Shown here: positions 7,303-15,033 of the stretch, piece after piece
Layout: each line of letters begins with the position of its first letter
Position numbering within the stretch: position 1 is the first letter of the stretch
The notes under the pieces: generated by a model
The model's input: the letters and a program-made list of their open reading frames with translations, nothing else
Databases searched by the model: none
Told to the model about the DNA's origin: nothing
Origin: WRIS01 sp964345475
GTDB taxonomy: Bacteria > Actinomycetota > Coriobacteriia > Coriobacteriales > Eggerthellaceae
Direction of reading: 5' to 3'
Length of the DNA stretch: 49,661 bases
Assembly (NCBI GenBank): GCA_964345475.1
Contig: CAYFQW010000010.1
Location: forward strand, 1 to 49,661
Translations under genes and position numbers: made by a program

Positions 7303-9435
7303 CTAAATATCAAAATCGATAGCAACCTGCTTGAAACGGGATCGTTTCGCTTCTAGCAGATGGCTCGTTATAACCGCATCTTGTAACACGCTAACGGCGT
7401 CGATAATATCGCAAAGATTACTCTCGTCTATATAGCCAAGATCGAATAGCACGTCGAAAGTCCGCCTATCATCTCTACGGGCAATTTCGACAGACACTTC
7501 GATAAGATTGCTCCGTAAAATATGATCAAACATACTTCGATTACCAGGCGTCATAAAAACAGGGTCAAGCATACGTGCAATAATTAACTTTGCCTGGTCA
7601 TATACGTTTAAACTTCTGCCAGTCCCTGCATTAAAACTGCTCGCGTTGACAATCGCGCTGTCATAATGCTCGTGGTAGACCCTCACGTCAACGCTTCCTT
7701 GCTTGCTGAGTGCATACCTTTCTTGTTGCTCTCCCCGATCGGTCCTTGGGAACGAGAGGTCGAAACTATGGCGACCTTCAATCGCTTCACTCGTTTCTAT
7801 TCGAATTCGGTCCAAGGAACTGCCCACTGCTAAACCCCGAATCCTGACATTTGAAATACGATCTGAAATATGAAGCTCTCGAATTCCCTTGACATTATTG
7901 AAGGCATAGTCTGAAATCTCATCTACCTCAAAGGGAACGCGGACGACATCAACAGACCCCGTACACAGGACAACACGAGATTTGCCATTACTTTTGCGTT
8001 CAAGCAAAAGCCCTGATTTCATATAGAATTGCTTGTTTCCTTTTGCAACCCGTACGTTACGCAATGATGGCTCTTCAGTACCATGATGGGCACCCTCTGT
8101 GATAAGAGCTCTTTCTCCTATATACGTAAGAGATGCCGGAATGAGCAGGTTTCGAAGGGCCGTGTCCATACATGCTTCGCTCTCAATACGTTCTATATCC
8201 AGAGGAAGCACGACCTCTTCTAAGCTTGTGCATCCCTTACAGGCAGCCTGACCTAGGACCTTAACTCCTCGTGGGATGCTTATTTTTTTGAGATACACTA
8301 AACCAGCAAATGCGGATTCAGCTATGTATACAGTACCTTCCTGTACTTCATAGTGAGTGGCATGCGGATCCATGAGACGTACGAGCTGTTTTCCGTGTTT
8401 ATCCTTGCGGTATAAAGCCCCCCCATCATCAAGGCTCAATTTCGAAGAGCCTTCTGCCAGCCTAAAACTTGCTTCTTCTCCCCGATACAGCAAGTCGGTG
8501 CCTGTGGCAAGCGGGTACTCAAGACTCTCTATTGAAGCCGGAATAATAAGCTCATGAATGGCCGTGTCGGAAAATGCATGCTCTAAGATAGAAACAAGCC
8601 CTTCGTTCAGCGTAATCTTGCTTAGCTTTCTGCATTCATAAAATGCCTTTCTCCCAACATACCTCAAAGAAGATGGCGCCGTAAAAGAAGTAATGCCCGT
8701 ACGCGCAAGCGCAAAATCGTCTAACTCTTCGAGACCTTCATTAAACTCTACGATCTCAAGGGCTGAAAAATTACTAAAGCCTTTAGCTGAAATTTTTTTA
8801 CACGTTTTTATGACGGAATATTTTGTCGTCGGGACCGCGAGTGCCAGCAGCTCACTCCAGTCAAAGCTGTAAAGAGCCTTCCCATCTGTTGCAAAATAAG
8901 GATTGGCATCATCAACTTCCAAAGACATAAGTTTGCTTTTAGCAAACATGCCCTGCTGGATGCCTGCAGTTTCTCTGCCGATTACTAGCGTTTCTAAGTT
9001 GGGAATATCAAAGATGTTAGATTCTAAAACAGCAACTTGGCCAGGTAGCTCTACATGATTAAGCTTCGGACAGTTCCTGACCCAGCCGGAATCAAACGTA
9101 CTGAGGTTTTGCGAAAATCGTATTTTCCGAAGAATATCGTTTCCTCGAAAGGCACTTAATCCGACTGAGGTAATTGAATCGGGGCACCGAATCTCTTGGA
9201 CAGTCGGAAGATATGCACAAGCCTCTATCGCCAGGGCAAATACTGGTTTATCTCCAATTTGAGACGGTATTTCCAAATAGTCAGCCTGCGTTATGCAGCG
9301 CTCTATCTGAATTCCCCTCTCATGATACTCTACATATCGCCAAAGAGTGCCGTCTGCATCGACCCACTCCTTCGTATGTTTACTGTCTTGCACAAATGCA
9401 CCGCTCTCTGCTTGCTTTAGAACAATCGTGAACAC
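7303..9435 (-). CDS. BspA-type leucine-rich-repeat protein, cytoplasmic
   Basis: A 710-residue protein, first in the LRR-VWA-AAA+/methyltransferase transcript. Residues from about 50 to 560 contain many LRR_5/BspA-like repeats of the pattern I..... F....L..I..P..V..IG..AF, for example RYVGRKAFYECRKLSKITL. Unlike most BspA-like proteins it shows no signal peptide, cell-wall anchor or membrane segment, so it probably works in the cytoplasm as a binding scaffold. The last 110 residues are helical and ankyrin-like in feel (RRTFDVLFDLGYID). The annotated start is a GTG with weak ribosome-binding sequence, so the true start may be slightly different. Its position suggests it recruits a client for the ATPase pair; that is inference. 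Confidence 0.75.
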   Translation of the reverse strand: MFTIVLKQAESGAFVQDSKHTKEWVDADGTLWRYVEYHERGIQIERCITQADYLEIPSQIGDKPVFALAIEACAYLPTVQEIRCPDSITSVGLSAFRGNDILRKIRFSQNLSTFDSGWVRNCPKLNHVELPGQVAVLESNIFDIPNLETLVIGRETAGIQQGMFAKSKLMSLEVDDANPYFATDGKALYSFDWSELLALAVPTTKYSVIKTCKKISAKGFSNFSALEIVEFNEGLEELDDFALARTGITSFTAPSSLRYVGRKAFYECRKLSKITLNEGLVSILEHAFSDTAIHELIIPASIESLEYPLATGTDLLYRGEEASFRLAEGSSKLSLDDGGALYRKDKHGKQLVRLMDPHATHYEVQEGTVYIAESAFAGLVYLKKISIPRGVKVLGQAACKGCTSLEEVVLPLDIERIESEACMDTALRNLLIPASLTYIGERALITEGAHHGTEEPSLRNVRVAKGNKQFYMKSGLLLERKSNGKSRVVLCTGSVDVVRVPFEVDEISDYAFNNVKGIRELHISDRISNVRIRGLAVGSSLDRIRIETSEAIEGRHSFDLSFPRTDRGEQQERYALSKQGSVDVRVYHEHYDSAIVNASSFNAGTGRSLNVYDQAKLIIARMLDPVFMTPGNRSMFDHILRSNLIEVSVEIARRDDRRTFDVLFDLGYIDESNLCDIIDAVSVLQDAVITSHLLEAKRSRFKQVAIDFDI

Positions 9436-9530
9436 ACCAAGTATTACTCTATAGACCAGTAGATGGTCTCAGCCATGTCTAACCTTGATGCGGTTTTTTA
9501 CGCAGCGGCTTAGGCTCGCAGTTTTAAGTC

Positions 9531-9857
9531 TTAGCGGAGAGCTCCCGCAGAGTTGGTTCTTCTTCTGTCAGCAATCTCGTCGGCAAACACAATGCAATAA
9601 CGTAAGCCTTTGAGCGTAACATAGAGGCTTGCTATTTCATGCTTGCCGCCATAGTTGAAAATTTCATACGTAAGATAACCCCGCTCAATCATCTCCGGGT
9701 ACAAATCGCCTTCTTTTACTTTGCTTAAAAGCATGTTGCTCGATTCTCTCCCCAGTTCATCCTGTTTGAGAGAAATACTGTATAAGATATCTTCTTGCTC
9801 GGGTCTCAATCGGCCCATCTCTTCAACTTCGGCCAAGATTTTATCTTTGTCTTTCAT
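9531..9857 (-). CDS. Hypothetical protein, 108 aa
   Basis: I do not recognise this family. The start is taken at ATG 9857 because CAGGGA lies at proper spacing before it; a longer frame opening with TTG has no ribosome-binding site. The product begins with a charged helix rich in Lys/Glu (MKDKDKILAEVEEMGRL), has a central part with the feel of a winged helix (MIERGYLTYEIFNYGG...ITLKGLRY-like) and a basic tail. It could be a small DNA-binding or adaptor protein. It lies 95 bp upstream of the LRR gene on the same strand and could share a transcript with it. Confidence 0.55.
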   Translation of the reverse strand: MKDKDKILAEVEEMGRLRPEQEDILYSISLKQDELGRESSNMLLSKVKEGDLYPEMIERGYLTYEIFNYGGKHEIASLYVTLKGLRYCIVFADEIADRRRTNSAGALR

Positions 9858-10021
9858 AATATCCCTGTTTCTTTCTATCAAGACTTTGCTCAACAAATGA
9901 AATATTACATTTGAGAATTGCTTGGAACAGATATCACATGCTTATGTCGTTCCAAGGCGGAATACGGCGGTTCTACCAAATCTGAACCTGTGACAAAAAC
10001 AGGATCGCTGTGAGTGTGAAC

Positions 10022-10066
10022 CAAATAAAAGATAAGGCCTACCCAACTCGCTTGAGTAGGCCTTAT
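10022..10066 (-). terminator. Rho-independent terminator of the 10.1-13.5 kb operon
   Basis: ATAAGGCCTAC at 10032-10042 pairs perfectly with GTAGGCCTTAT at 10056-10066. Read on the minus strand, the hairpin is followed by CTTTTATTT. It lies directly after the 76-aa gene that ends the molybdoenzyme operon. Confidence 0.8.
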
Positions 10067-10091
10067 GTAGGCAATTAGATACTAACTAAGA

Positions 10092-10322
10092 CTACTTGTC
10101 TTCTATGCTCTCATTGCCTGTGGCTTTAGTAGAAGTATAACCGCCCCAAACGCGAGGAATAAATTTATCCTTCACAAAAAAGACGTTCAACTTCAAAAGA
10201 TCTGCTTTGGCAAGGCCAAACTCAAGCAGTGCATCATCTTGGCTTTTGCCATCAGCAAGTAAAGCGTTAAGCTTCTCGGACGCTTCTTTGGCATCGAGCT
10301 GCATAAACTCGTCTCTTGTCAT
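10092..10322 (-). CDS. Hypothetical small protein, 76 aa, last gene of molybdoenzyme operon
   Basis: A short acidic, helical protein whose family I do not recognise. It opens with MTRDEFMQLDAKEASEKLNAL and has a helix-turn-helix-like middle (ALLEFGLAKADLLKLNVFFV), then a short tail containing Trp and Lys. A strong AGGAGGG ribosome-binding site precedes the ATG, and a terminator follows. It lies 79 bp downstream of the ferredoxin-like small subunit, so it is probably co-transcribed and could be an assembly factor or regulator for that enzyme. No function can be assigned. Confidence 0.7.
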   Translation of the reverse strand: MTRDEFMQLDAKEASEKLNALLADGKSQDDALLEFGLAKADLLKLNVFFVKDKFIPRVWGGYTSTKATGNESIEDK

Positions 10323-10401
10323 CGTGCCCTCCTAATCGGTCTTAAATGAATCATCATGGCCACCGCTTATTCAGACAGTGACCATGAAAATTATACTGAC
10401 T

Positions 10402-10761
10402 TTAGAGCTGGAATAAAACCATTGGACGGTCAAATTCAGCCATCTTAGCAATCATGTCTTCTAGTGTACCATAATACATAGAAGATGACTCTTCAACCTG
10501 TACAGCTAAAGGACGTTGGCCCGCTCTATCTCCACCAGTTCCCCAGTGCTCAGAGAATATAGACGTTGGGCAAGGAATATAAAACCATTCCCAAGCGTCA
10601 CCGTCATTTCCTTCGCCCTTTTTGAAAGGCCCAACCTCTACCTCTTTGATACCAAACTGGTCAAGGGGAAGTCCAAGCTCTTCTTTGCAGGCAATCTCTG
10701 CAGCATGGTTTCCAGAGAAGTAAGTATAGTCAACAAGCAAAGCGTATTTTTGATCTGCCAT
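10402..10761 (-). CDS. Ferredoxin-like small subunit lacking its Fe-S cysteines
   Basis: A 119-residue protein of the ferredoxin-type electron-transfer subunit family that normally accompanies molybdopterin enzymes. Its start aligns directly with the intact ferredoxin at 32.4-33.0 kb (YAMVID...CIGCHSCTVAC...DLPL versus YALLVD...FSGNHAAEIAC...GLPL): of the four cluster cysteines three have become F15, N18 and A21, leaving only C25. In the second half the usual Cys positions are also gone; the region before MYYGTLEDM reads VEESSS. Apart from C25 only one other Cys is seen (YIPCPTS). The fold is thus kept but cluster binding appears lost. The start at ATG 10761 has AAAGGAAG upstream; an in-frame ATG 11 codons earlier has none. 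It follows the catalytic gene by 19 bp. Confidence 0.85.
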   Translation of the reverse strand: MADQKYALLVDYTYFSGNHAAEIACKEELGLPLDQFGIKEVEVGPFKKGEGNDGDAWEWFYIPCPTSIFSEHWGTGGDRAGQRPLAVQVEESSSMYYGTLEDMIAKMAEFDRPMVLFQL

Positions 10762-10780
10762 TATGCCACTTCCTTTCGAT

Positions 10781-13093
10781 TTAGTCAGCATCAAGGCTGC
10801 GGACGCGGCGGATATTGCACATTACACCCTTGAAGGGGGCACCGAAGCCAAGTTTTCCAATGTTGAAGTGAGGTACAAGGCTGTTGAAGTTGGATTTCCA
10901 TACGCCGAACAAGTTGGGTTCTTCGCCGTCTTGCTCAGGGAACCACCAACCGTGTGCACAGTTCAGGATTTTTGGTTTAATAATAGGAGTAATCTCAGCC
11001 TTAAAGCGAGCCTCACCGAGCATGTTGCGAACCTCGCACCAGTCGCCATCAGTAATGCCATACTCTGCAGCCGTCTCGGGGTTCATCTGTACCCAAGGCC
11101 ATGGATCGATTTGGCGCAGTGATGCAACTTGACGGTGCTCAGAATGGAATGAGCTGTAACGGCGTGAACCAGATGTAGAGAACAGAGGATACTGCTCAGC
11201 ATATTCAGGCTTGCTGATCTGGCTGTAGTTAGGCTCTTCGTAGTATGGCAGTGGATCTTCGTTCCATGATTCGTACATAATCGAGTAAGCTTCGATTTGT
11301 CCGGTAATGGTGTTGAATCCAGGCTCGCCGTCGAAACGCAGGAGGCCCTTCTCGTATTTCTCATATTCAAAGCCATGAGCACCTGGCTGATACAGACCGG
11401 CCTCGCGGAAGGAGTTCCAGTCATAGCCAATCTCTTTGAGCTGATCCGTATAGAAATCTTCAACAGCTGTTGCAAGGGCATCAAGATCAGGTGTCTTGCC
11501 TTCAGCTGGCTTATACCATGGCCACCAAGAAGGATTGAGCTTCTGACCAAACATGAGGCAGATCTCAAGATCTGATTTACATTCGCCAACCTGGAGCGCT
11601 TTATTCATGGGGCCCATGAATACGGTGTTACGGCCGTAGTGGGTGAGGACGATACCATTGTGCTCTGCCCATGTTGCCATGGGGAGGAAGTAGTCGCCAA
11701 CAGCCATGGCGGTCGGAGTCATCGTCAAATCTTGGATAACGTTGAACTCGAGCTTCTGGAGTGCCTTGTGCCAACGCTTTGGCTGGGCTGAACAGGTAGG
11801 TGCCAAGAAGTTAGAGCTGTTGAACCAGCCCATCTTGAGGGCATAGGGCTCGTCAGACTCAAGTGTGTTCAATGTTTCATCTGGCTGGGTGGTTGCCATA
11901 CCAGTTGACAGGCCTGGCCATGCAGCAGCACCGATGCGCTTGGACCATACTTCGTCTTCCATCGCTCCACGCTGTTCCATGCGCCATTTGCCAAGCAGTG
12001 CTGATGGGGGTCCGAGTGTCAATCCGCCAGGACGATCAATGGAGCCAGCAAGTGCGGCCAGAAGAATCATAGCCTGAGATAACTGAACACCGTTTTTGTT
12101 CTGGTCAAATGCCAATCCCCAAGCCCAACCGATTGGACGTTCGGTTCCAACGATATGAGCAACGCGCTTGATGTCCTCAGCAGGAACATCAGTAATCTCG
12201 GAAACTTTATCGACAGGATATTCTGCGGCACGAGCCTTCAGCTCATCAAGTCCATAAATCCATTTCTCGGCAAATTCTTTATCATATTCATCGTTTTCAA
12301 ACATGAGGTTCATGATAGCCAAGGCGAGAGCGGTATCTGTCTGAGGGCGAACCTGCAGGTTGATATTGCCATCATGAGCGCCAGTCCAAGTAATACGTGG
12401 ATCGATCGAAATGATCTTGGTACCAAGCTTCATCATGTCTACGATGCAGTGGCCAAAGAAGCCGTCACCGTTTGAAGGCAGAGGCTCTTTACCCCAAAGA
12501 ACAACCCATTTTGAAAGGGTATAAGCTGGATCATGGTAGCTGCCGGGAAGATGTCCCGCATAGTCGAGCTCAGGATATCCAGCACCAAGCACATAGTCAG
12601 CAATTGAGCAACGTGGGCCGTAGCATGACCATCCAGATTGTGAATAGCAGCAGTTAGGCGACTGCAAAACTGAAAAAGTCAAAGCGTAGTAGAAAATGCA
12701 GGCCTCGCGACCGGTTCCACCAAAAACAACGATAGACTCGGGTCCGACCTCTTCTTGATAGTAACGTACTTTCTCACAAATCTCGTCGAGCGCTTGCTCC
12801 CAAGATATGCGCTCCCATTTGTCCTTGCCGCGATCTTTAGGATCACGCTTCATAGGATAAATGATACGCTCAGGTGCATAGGTATACTCGCGTAAAGCAA
12901 GGTTCATTGCATTTACTCGACCAGTGGTAATCGGATTATCATCGTCGCCCTCTACACGAATGAGCTCCCCGTCCTTGGTGACAACCTTGACACCATATCC
13001 TACAGGGTGACTCCCTGGAGGTGACCAGGTGTTACTACGGGTTACAACTGTACCGTCTTCCATTACGGTTTGCCATTGTTTTCCGTATGCCAT
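10781..13093 (-). CDS. Molybdopterin oxidoreductase catalytic subunit without N-terminal Fe-S site
   Basis: A 770-residue member of the DMSO-reductase superfamily, binding a bis-molybdopterin-guanine-dinucleotide Mo or W cofactor. There is no Tat signal, so it acts in the cytoplasm. Aligning KDGELIRVEGD with KDGDVIKIEGD of the enzyme at 33.0-35.9 kb shows that the N-terminal CxxCxxxC is absent; the first Cys of the protein is residue 106. A Cys in SCYGPR (C157) aligns with the C-W-x-P motif of both other molybdoenzymes here and may be the metal ligand. The superfamily includes pyrogallol-phloroglucinol transhydroxylase, a redox-neutral cytoplasmic enzyme, and DMSO/TMAO reductases without Fe-S. 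With a small subunit that also lost its clusters, a net redox-neutral or donor-independent reaction is plausible. An MFS carrier of aromatic-acid type lies nearby. AAGGAG precedes the ATG. Confidence 0.88.
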   Translation of the reverse strand: MAYGKQWQTVMEDGTVVTRSNTWSPPGSHPVGYGVKVVTKDGELIRVEGDDDNPITTGRVNAMNLALREYTYAPERIIYPMKRDPKDRGKDKWERISWEQALDEICEKVRYYQEEVGPESIVVFGGTGREACIFYYALTFSVLQSPNCCYSQSGWSCYGPRCSIADYVLGAGYPELDYAGHLPGSYHDPAYTLSKWVVLWGKEPLPSNGDGFFGHCIVDMMKLGTKIISIDPRITWTGAHDGNINLQVRPQTDTALALAIMNLMFENDEYDKEFAEKWIYGLDELKARAAEYPVDKVSEITDVPAEDIKRVAHIVGTERPIGWAWGLAFDQNKNGVQLSQAMILLAALAGSIDRPGGLTLGPPSALLGKWRMEQRGAMEDEVWSKRIGAAAWPGLSTGMATTQPDETLNTLESDEPYALKMGWFNSSNFLAPTCSAQPKRWHKALQKLEFNVIQDLTMTPTAMAVGDYFLPMATWAEHNGIVLTHYGRNTVFMGPMNKALQVGECKSDLEICLMFGQKLNPSWWPWYKPAEGKTPDLDALATAVEDFYTDQLKEIGYDWNSFREAGLYQPGAHGFEYEKYEKGLLRFDGEPGFNTITGQIEAYSIMYESWNEDPLPYYEEPNYSQISKPEYAEQYPLFSTSGSRRYSSFHSEHRQVASLRQIDPWPWVQMNPETAAEYGITDGDWCEVRNMLGEARFKAEITPIIKPKILNCAHGWWFPEQDGEEPNLFGVWKSNFNSLVPHFNIGKLGFGAPFKGVMCNIRRVRSLDAD

Positions 13094-13144
13094 GTTCTCC
13101 TTCTTTCTCTCAACTCGTCTCTTTCACATTACCGTTGCTAATTT

Positions 13145-13158
13145 TGCGCCTTTGGCGC
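13145..13158. repeat. Small intercistronic hairpin
   Basis: GCGCC TTT GGCGC can fold in the 150-bp space between the zinc-ribbon gene and the molybdoenzyme gene. There is no T-tract in the direction of transcription, so it is not a terminator; it may affect mRNA processing or stability. Confidence 0.3.
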
Positions 13159-13243
13159 GTTCAACCTATGTTCTCAGCTGATGAATCACCCTCCTCCTAT
13201 ATCCTTTATATAGCCACCTATACCCTAAATTATTCCAAAACGC

Positions 13244-13507
13244 TTAAGCACTTGGAGGCTTTGGGGCACCGGGGGCGCTAGGGGCACCAGGAGCTTTTGG
13301 TGCACCAGGAGCACCAGGGGCGCTAGGAGCACCAGGAGCTGCAGCACCAGGGATCGGTTTGGTTCCATCCAGATAAGGCGTCCAGTCTGCCTTACAGAAA
13401 GGGCACGACTTCAGTTGAATACCACCCATTGGTTGAATGGTTTTGCCACATTCTGGGCACTTGTTTGGCCCACTTCCGCCTGACGCCTCTGCTGGTCTAA
13501 AGCACAT
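13244..13507 (-). CDS. Small zinc-ribbon protein with Pro-Gly-Ala-rich tail
   Basis: An 87-residue protein with a rubredoxin-like or zinc-ribbon pair, CPEC and CPFC, about 20 residues apart, followed by a tail of PGAP/SAPG/KAPG repeats. I start it at the ATG of MCFRPAEA because AAAGGAGG lies 8 bp before it; the longer frame would translate that ribosome-binding site as KKEDEP. The role is unknown: a small redox or metal-binding protein is possible. It is first in the transcript leading to the Fe-S-free molybdoenzyme. A second Cys-rich small protein opening with a similar M-C-aromatic start lies at 17.2 kb beside the MFS gene. Confidence 0.72.
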   Translation of the reverse strand: MCFRPAEASGGSGPNKCPECGKTIQPMGGIQLKSCPFCKADWTPYLDGTKPIPGAAAPGAPSAPGAPGAPKAPGAPSAPGAPKPPSA

Positions 13508-13931
13508 AGGCTCATCCTCCTTTTTCATGAATCCGGTTTTTTCAGAACAACACACCAGACCCTTTAGAGGTGCCTGGCGTTGTGTCTACGACCATAGTCT
13601 AGGTTCATTAAATCTTTTCTCATCGAATCATGGAGACGGTTTTAGTGTTTTCGACATCGTCCTTAAAGGATGATTTTAGTCATACTGTGCATAATCCGCG
13701 ATATATTACCAGCTCAGACTCTAGTTTATAAACGTATCATACAAAAATACTTTTCCGAAGTAAATTCCTCTTATCAGATTTAGACCTTCTCATATGACGT
13801 ACAAACCGTCTTTTATACCAGTGATCACTGCTTCGACGCACCGACTTTACTAGACAAAAATGAGAACACAAGTTATCTTATGAGAGTATTCTGACCCAAG
13901 AACTAACAACAACTATTTTAAGGGGAGACAT
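13508..13931. other. Divergent intergenic region with leader hairpin
   Basis: No gene is seen. On the minus strand, 41 bp upstream of the zinc-ribbon start, CAACACACCAG (13548-13558) can pair with CTGGCGTTGTG (13574-13584) with one mismatch, giving a 10-bp leader hairpin. Promoters for both flanking genes must lie here but I cannot place them with confidence. Confidence 0.4.
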
Positions 13932-14552
13932 TTGAGAACCAACATAGTCTATATGCCCAAAGACGCCATTTCAAAACATGAGGATTTCGATATCCTATAT
14001 ATTGATGGAAGTCCTTTTCTAAGCTTCAAAAGTGATTGGTCATCCGAGAAAGACAAAGTACTCATTTTTGGAAGAATGGGAGGCGAAATGGGACAGATCA
14101 GGCCCGATCATAAAGCCCTTACCTATTACCTCAAACTTGAGCGCTGGGAATACGTTCTTCATACTCTTTACCTTTTCAAACACTATTTCATCAATGGGAT
14201 GAAGTGGCAGGTGGCTGGCAGCATGTCACGGCCTCCCTTCAATTTCGTCAACGAAGAAACTTTTTCTAAAGAGGTGACTGTCAGGACGGTAAAATTTAAA
14301 GAATATGGCGAATGCTATGAAATACGGGCCAAAGACCCAGCGAAGCTGCGGATAGCAGCGGCGGCGGCAGTCGCTATAGCCATTAAAGAGGAGTACAAGG
14401 GCTTAAGTGAGGGCTTTAAAGATCTACAAGTCTCGAAGGTAAAAAAATTGCTTGAATGGATCTCTACAGATAAGGGTATTGCTTATGAGGACCTGCCACC
14501 CTTAGACCCGTCTTTTGACCCGTTATCTGAAAAAGCCAAAAACTCGGAATAG
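13932..14552 (+). CDS. LURP-one/Tubby-C-like domain protein
   Basis: A 206-residue soluble protein. The order of beta-strand segments, including SFLSFKSDWSS-type openings and a following amphipathic helix (ALTYYLKLERWEYVLHTLYLF), resembles the LURP-one/YxjI (Tubby C-terminal-like) barrel, in which a hydrophobic helix runs through a beta barrel. The cellular role of bacterial members is not established. A hydrophobic Ala-rich helix (AAAAAVAIAIKEEYKG) closes the barrel region and an acidic tail follows. The start is a TTG with AGGGGAG 6 bp upstream; an ATG eight codons in is an alternative. It is divergent from the molybdoenzyme operon and appears to be monocistronic. Confidence 0.5.
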   Translation: MRTNIVYMPKDAISKHEDFDILYIDGSPFLSFKSDWSSEKDKVLIFGRMGGEMGQIRPDHKALTYYLKLERWEYVLHTLYLFKHYFINGMKWQVAGSMSRPPFNFVNEETFSKEVTVRTVKFKEYGECYEIRAKDPAKLRIAAAAAVAIAIKEEYKGLSEGFKDLQVSKVKKLLEWISTDKGIAYEDLPPLDPSFDPLSEKAKNSE

Positions 14553-14721
14553 CCCTTATTAGTATGTAATCGGACTGTCTCGCCGCACAGAGCGTCCTGT
14601 GCACACAGCTGCCTACACAGGACCGACCCCTACTTTCAGTCTCTAGGCTGAAGCGACCACAGAGCATGTATGTTTCCCTTGTGAGACCTGTGGCTGCAAG
14701 CATGCTACAAACGCCCTGTAG

Positions 14722-14821
14722 NNNNNNNNNNNNNNNNNNNNNNNNNNNNNNNNNNNNNNNNNNNNNNNNNNNNNNNNNNNNNNNNNNNNNNNNNNNNNNN
14801 NNNNNNNNNNNNNNNNNNNNN
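14722..14821. other. Assembly gap (100 N) with duplicated 55-bp flanks
   Basis: The 55 bases at 14667-14721 are repeated exactly at 14822-14876. This is what unmerged contigs sharing a 55-mer overlap would give after scaffolding. The true sequence probably lacks the N run and one copy. Confidence 0.9.
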
Positions 14822-14916
14822 TGTATGTTTCCCTTGTGAGACCTGTGGCTGCAAGCATGCTACAAACGCCCTGTAGACCTCTAAGGCAGCAAGCCAATAT
14901 CTCCGCACACACATCG

Positions 14917-14958
14917 AATAAACCCCGCCCTTACTCCAAAGGACGGGGTTTATTTTGA
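14917..14958 (+). terminator. Terminator-like hairpin
   Basis: AATAAACCCCGCCC (14917-14930) pairs with GGACGGGGTTTATT (14941-14954) with one mismatch; TTATTTTG follows on the plus strand and TTTATTCG on the minus strand. It can serve both the plus-strand transcript and the convergent MFS gene. Confidence 0.7.
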
Positions 14959-14974
14959 TAGACTCCGGTTCGTT

Positions 14975-15004
14975 TTTACCCTCGAACTTCTCTTCGAGGG
15001 TAAA
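14975..15004. repeat. Perfect 12-bp inverted repeat after the MFS gene
   Basis: TTTACCCTCGAA and TTCGAGGGTAAA flank a 6-nt loop, 30 bp past the MFS stop codon on the minus strand. It has no T-tract on that strand, so it is more likely a 3'-end stabilising hairpin placed before the terminator at 14917-14958. Confidence 0.55.
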
Positions 15005-15033
15005 TGCCAGCGAGCCTCAGGTTGCAGATCTCA

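Larger units (their letters stand above)
14553..14960 (+). ncRNA. Possible structured RNA (candidate) spanning an assembly gap
   Basis: No open frame covers this stretch, but it can form several helices: GTCCTGTG/CACAGGAC (8 bp, closing a 14-nt loop near 14595-14625), TTCAG/CTGAA near 14637-14652, CCACAG/CTGTGG and CTACA/TGTAG around the gap, ending in a G+C-rich hairpin with T-tract. That is the layout expected of a small RNA with its own terminator. The 100 N and one 55-bp copy inside it are assembly artefacts. I could not match it to 6S, SRP, RNase P or tmRNA signatures, so the call is tentative. Confidence 0.3.

Noticed and set aside
3301..9435. AAA+/VWA/LRR operon as an antiphage defence island
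   Set aside because: No nuclease, toxin or nucleotide-signalling domain is visible and no mobile element lies nearby; enzyme maturation is a better fit to the MoxR/VWA pairing.
11083..11589. A 168-codon frame on the minus strand overlapping the molybdoenzyme gene in another frame
   Set aside because: It overlaps an intact conserved enzyme completely and shows composition typical of a shifted frame (Ser/Leu/Arg-rich, no motifs).
13262..13345. Short G+C-rich repeats (units such as GGAGCACCAGG) that could be taken for a CRISPR or minisatellite
   Set aside because: They are coding repeats for the PGAP tail of the zinc-ribbon protein; units are 9-15 bp without spacers.
14667..14876. 55-bp direct repeats around the N run as attachment sites or transposon ends
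   Set aside because: Exact 55-bp identity recurs at another gap with unrelated sequence and matches an assembler overlap length; no integrase or transposase is nearby.
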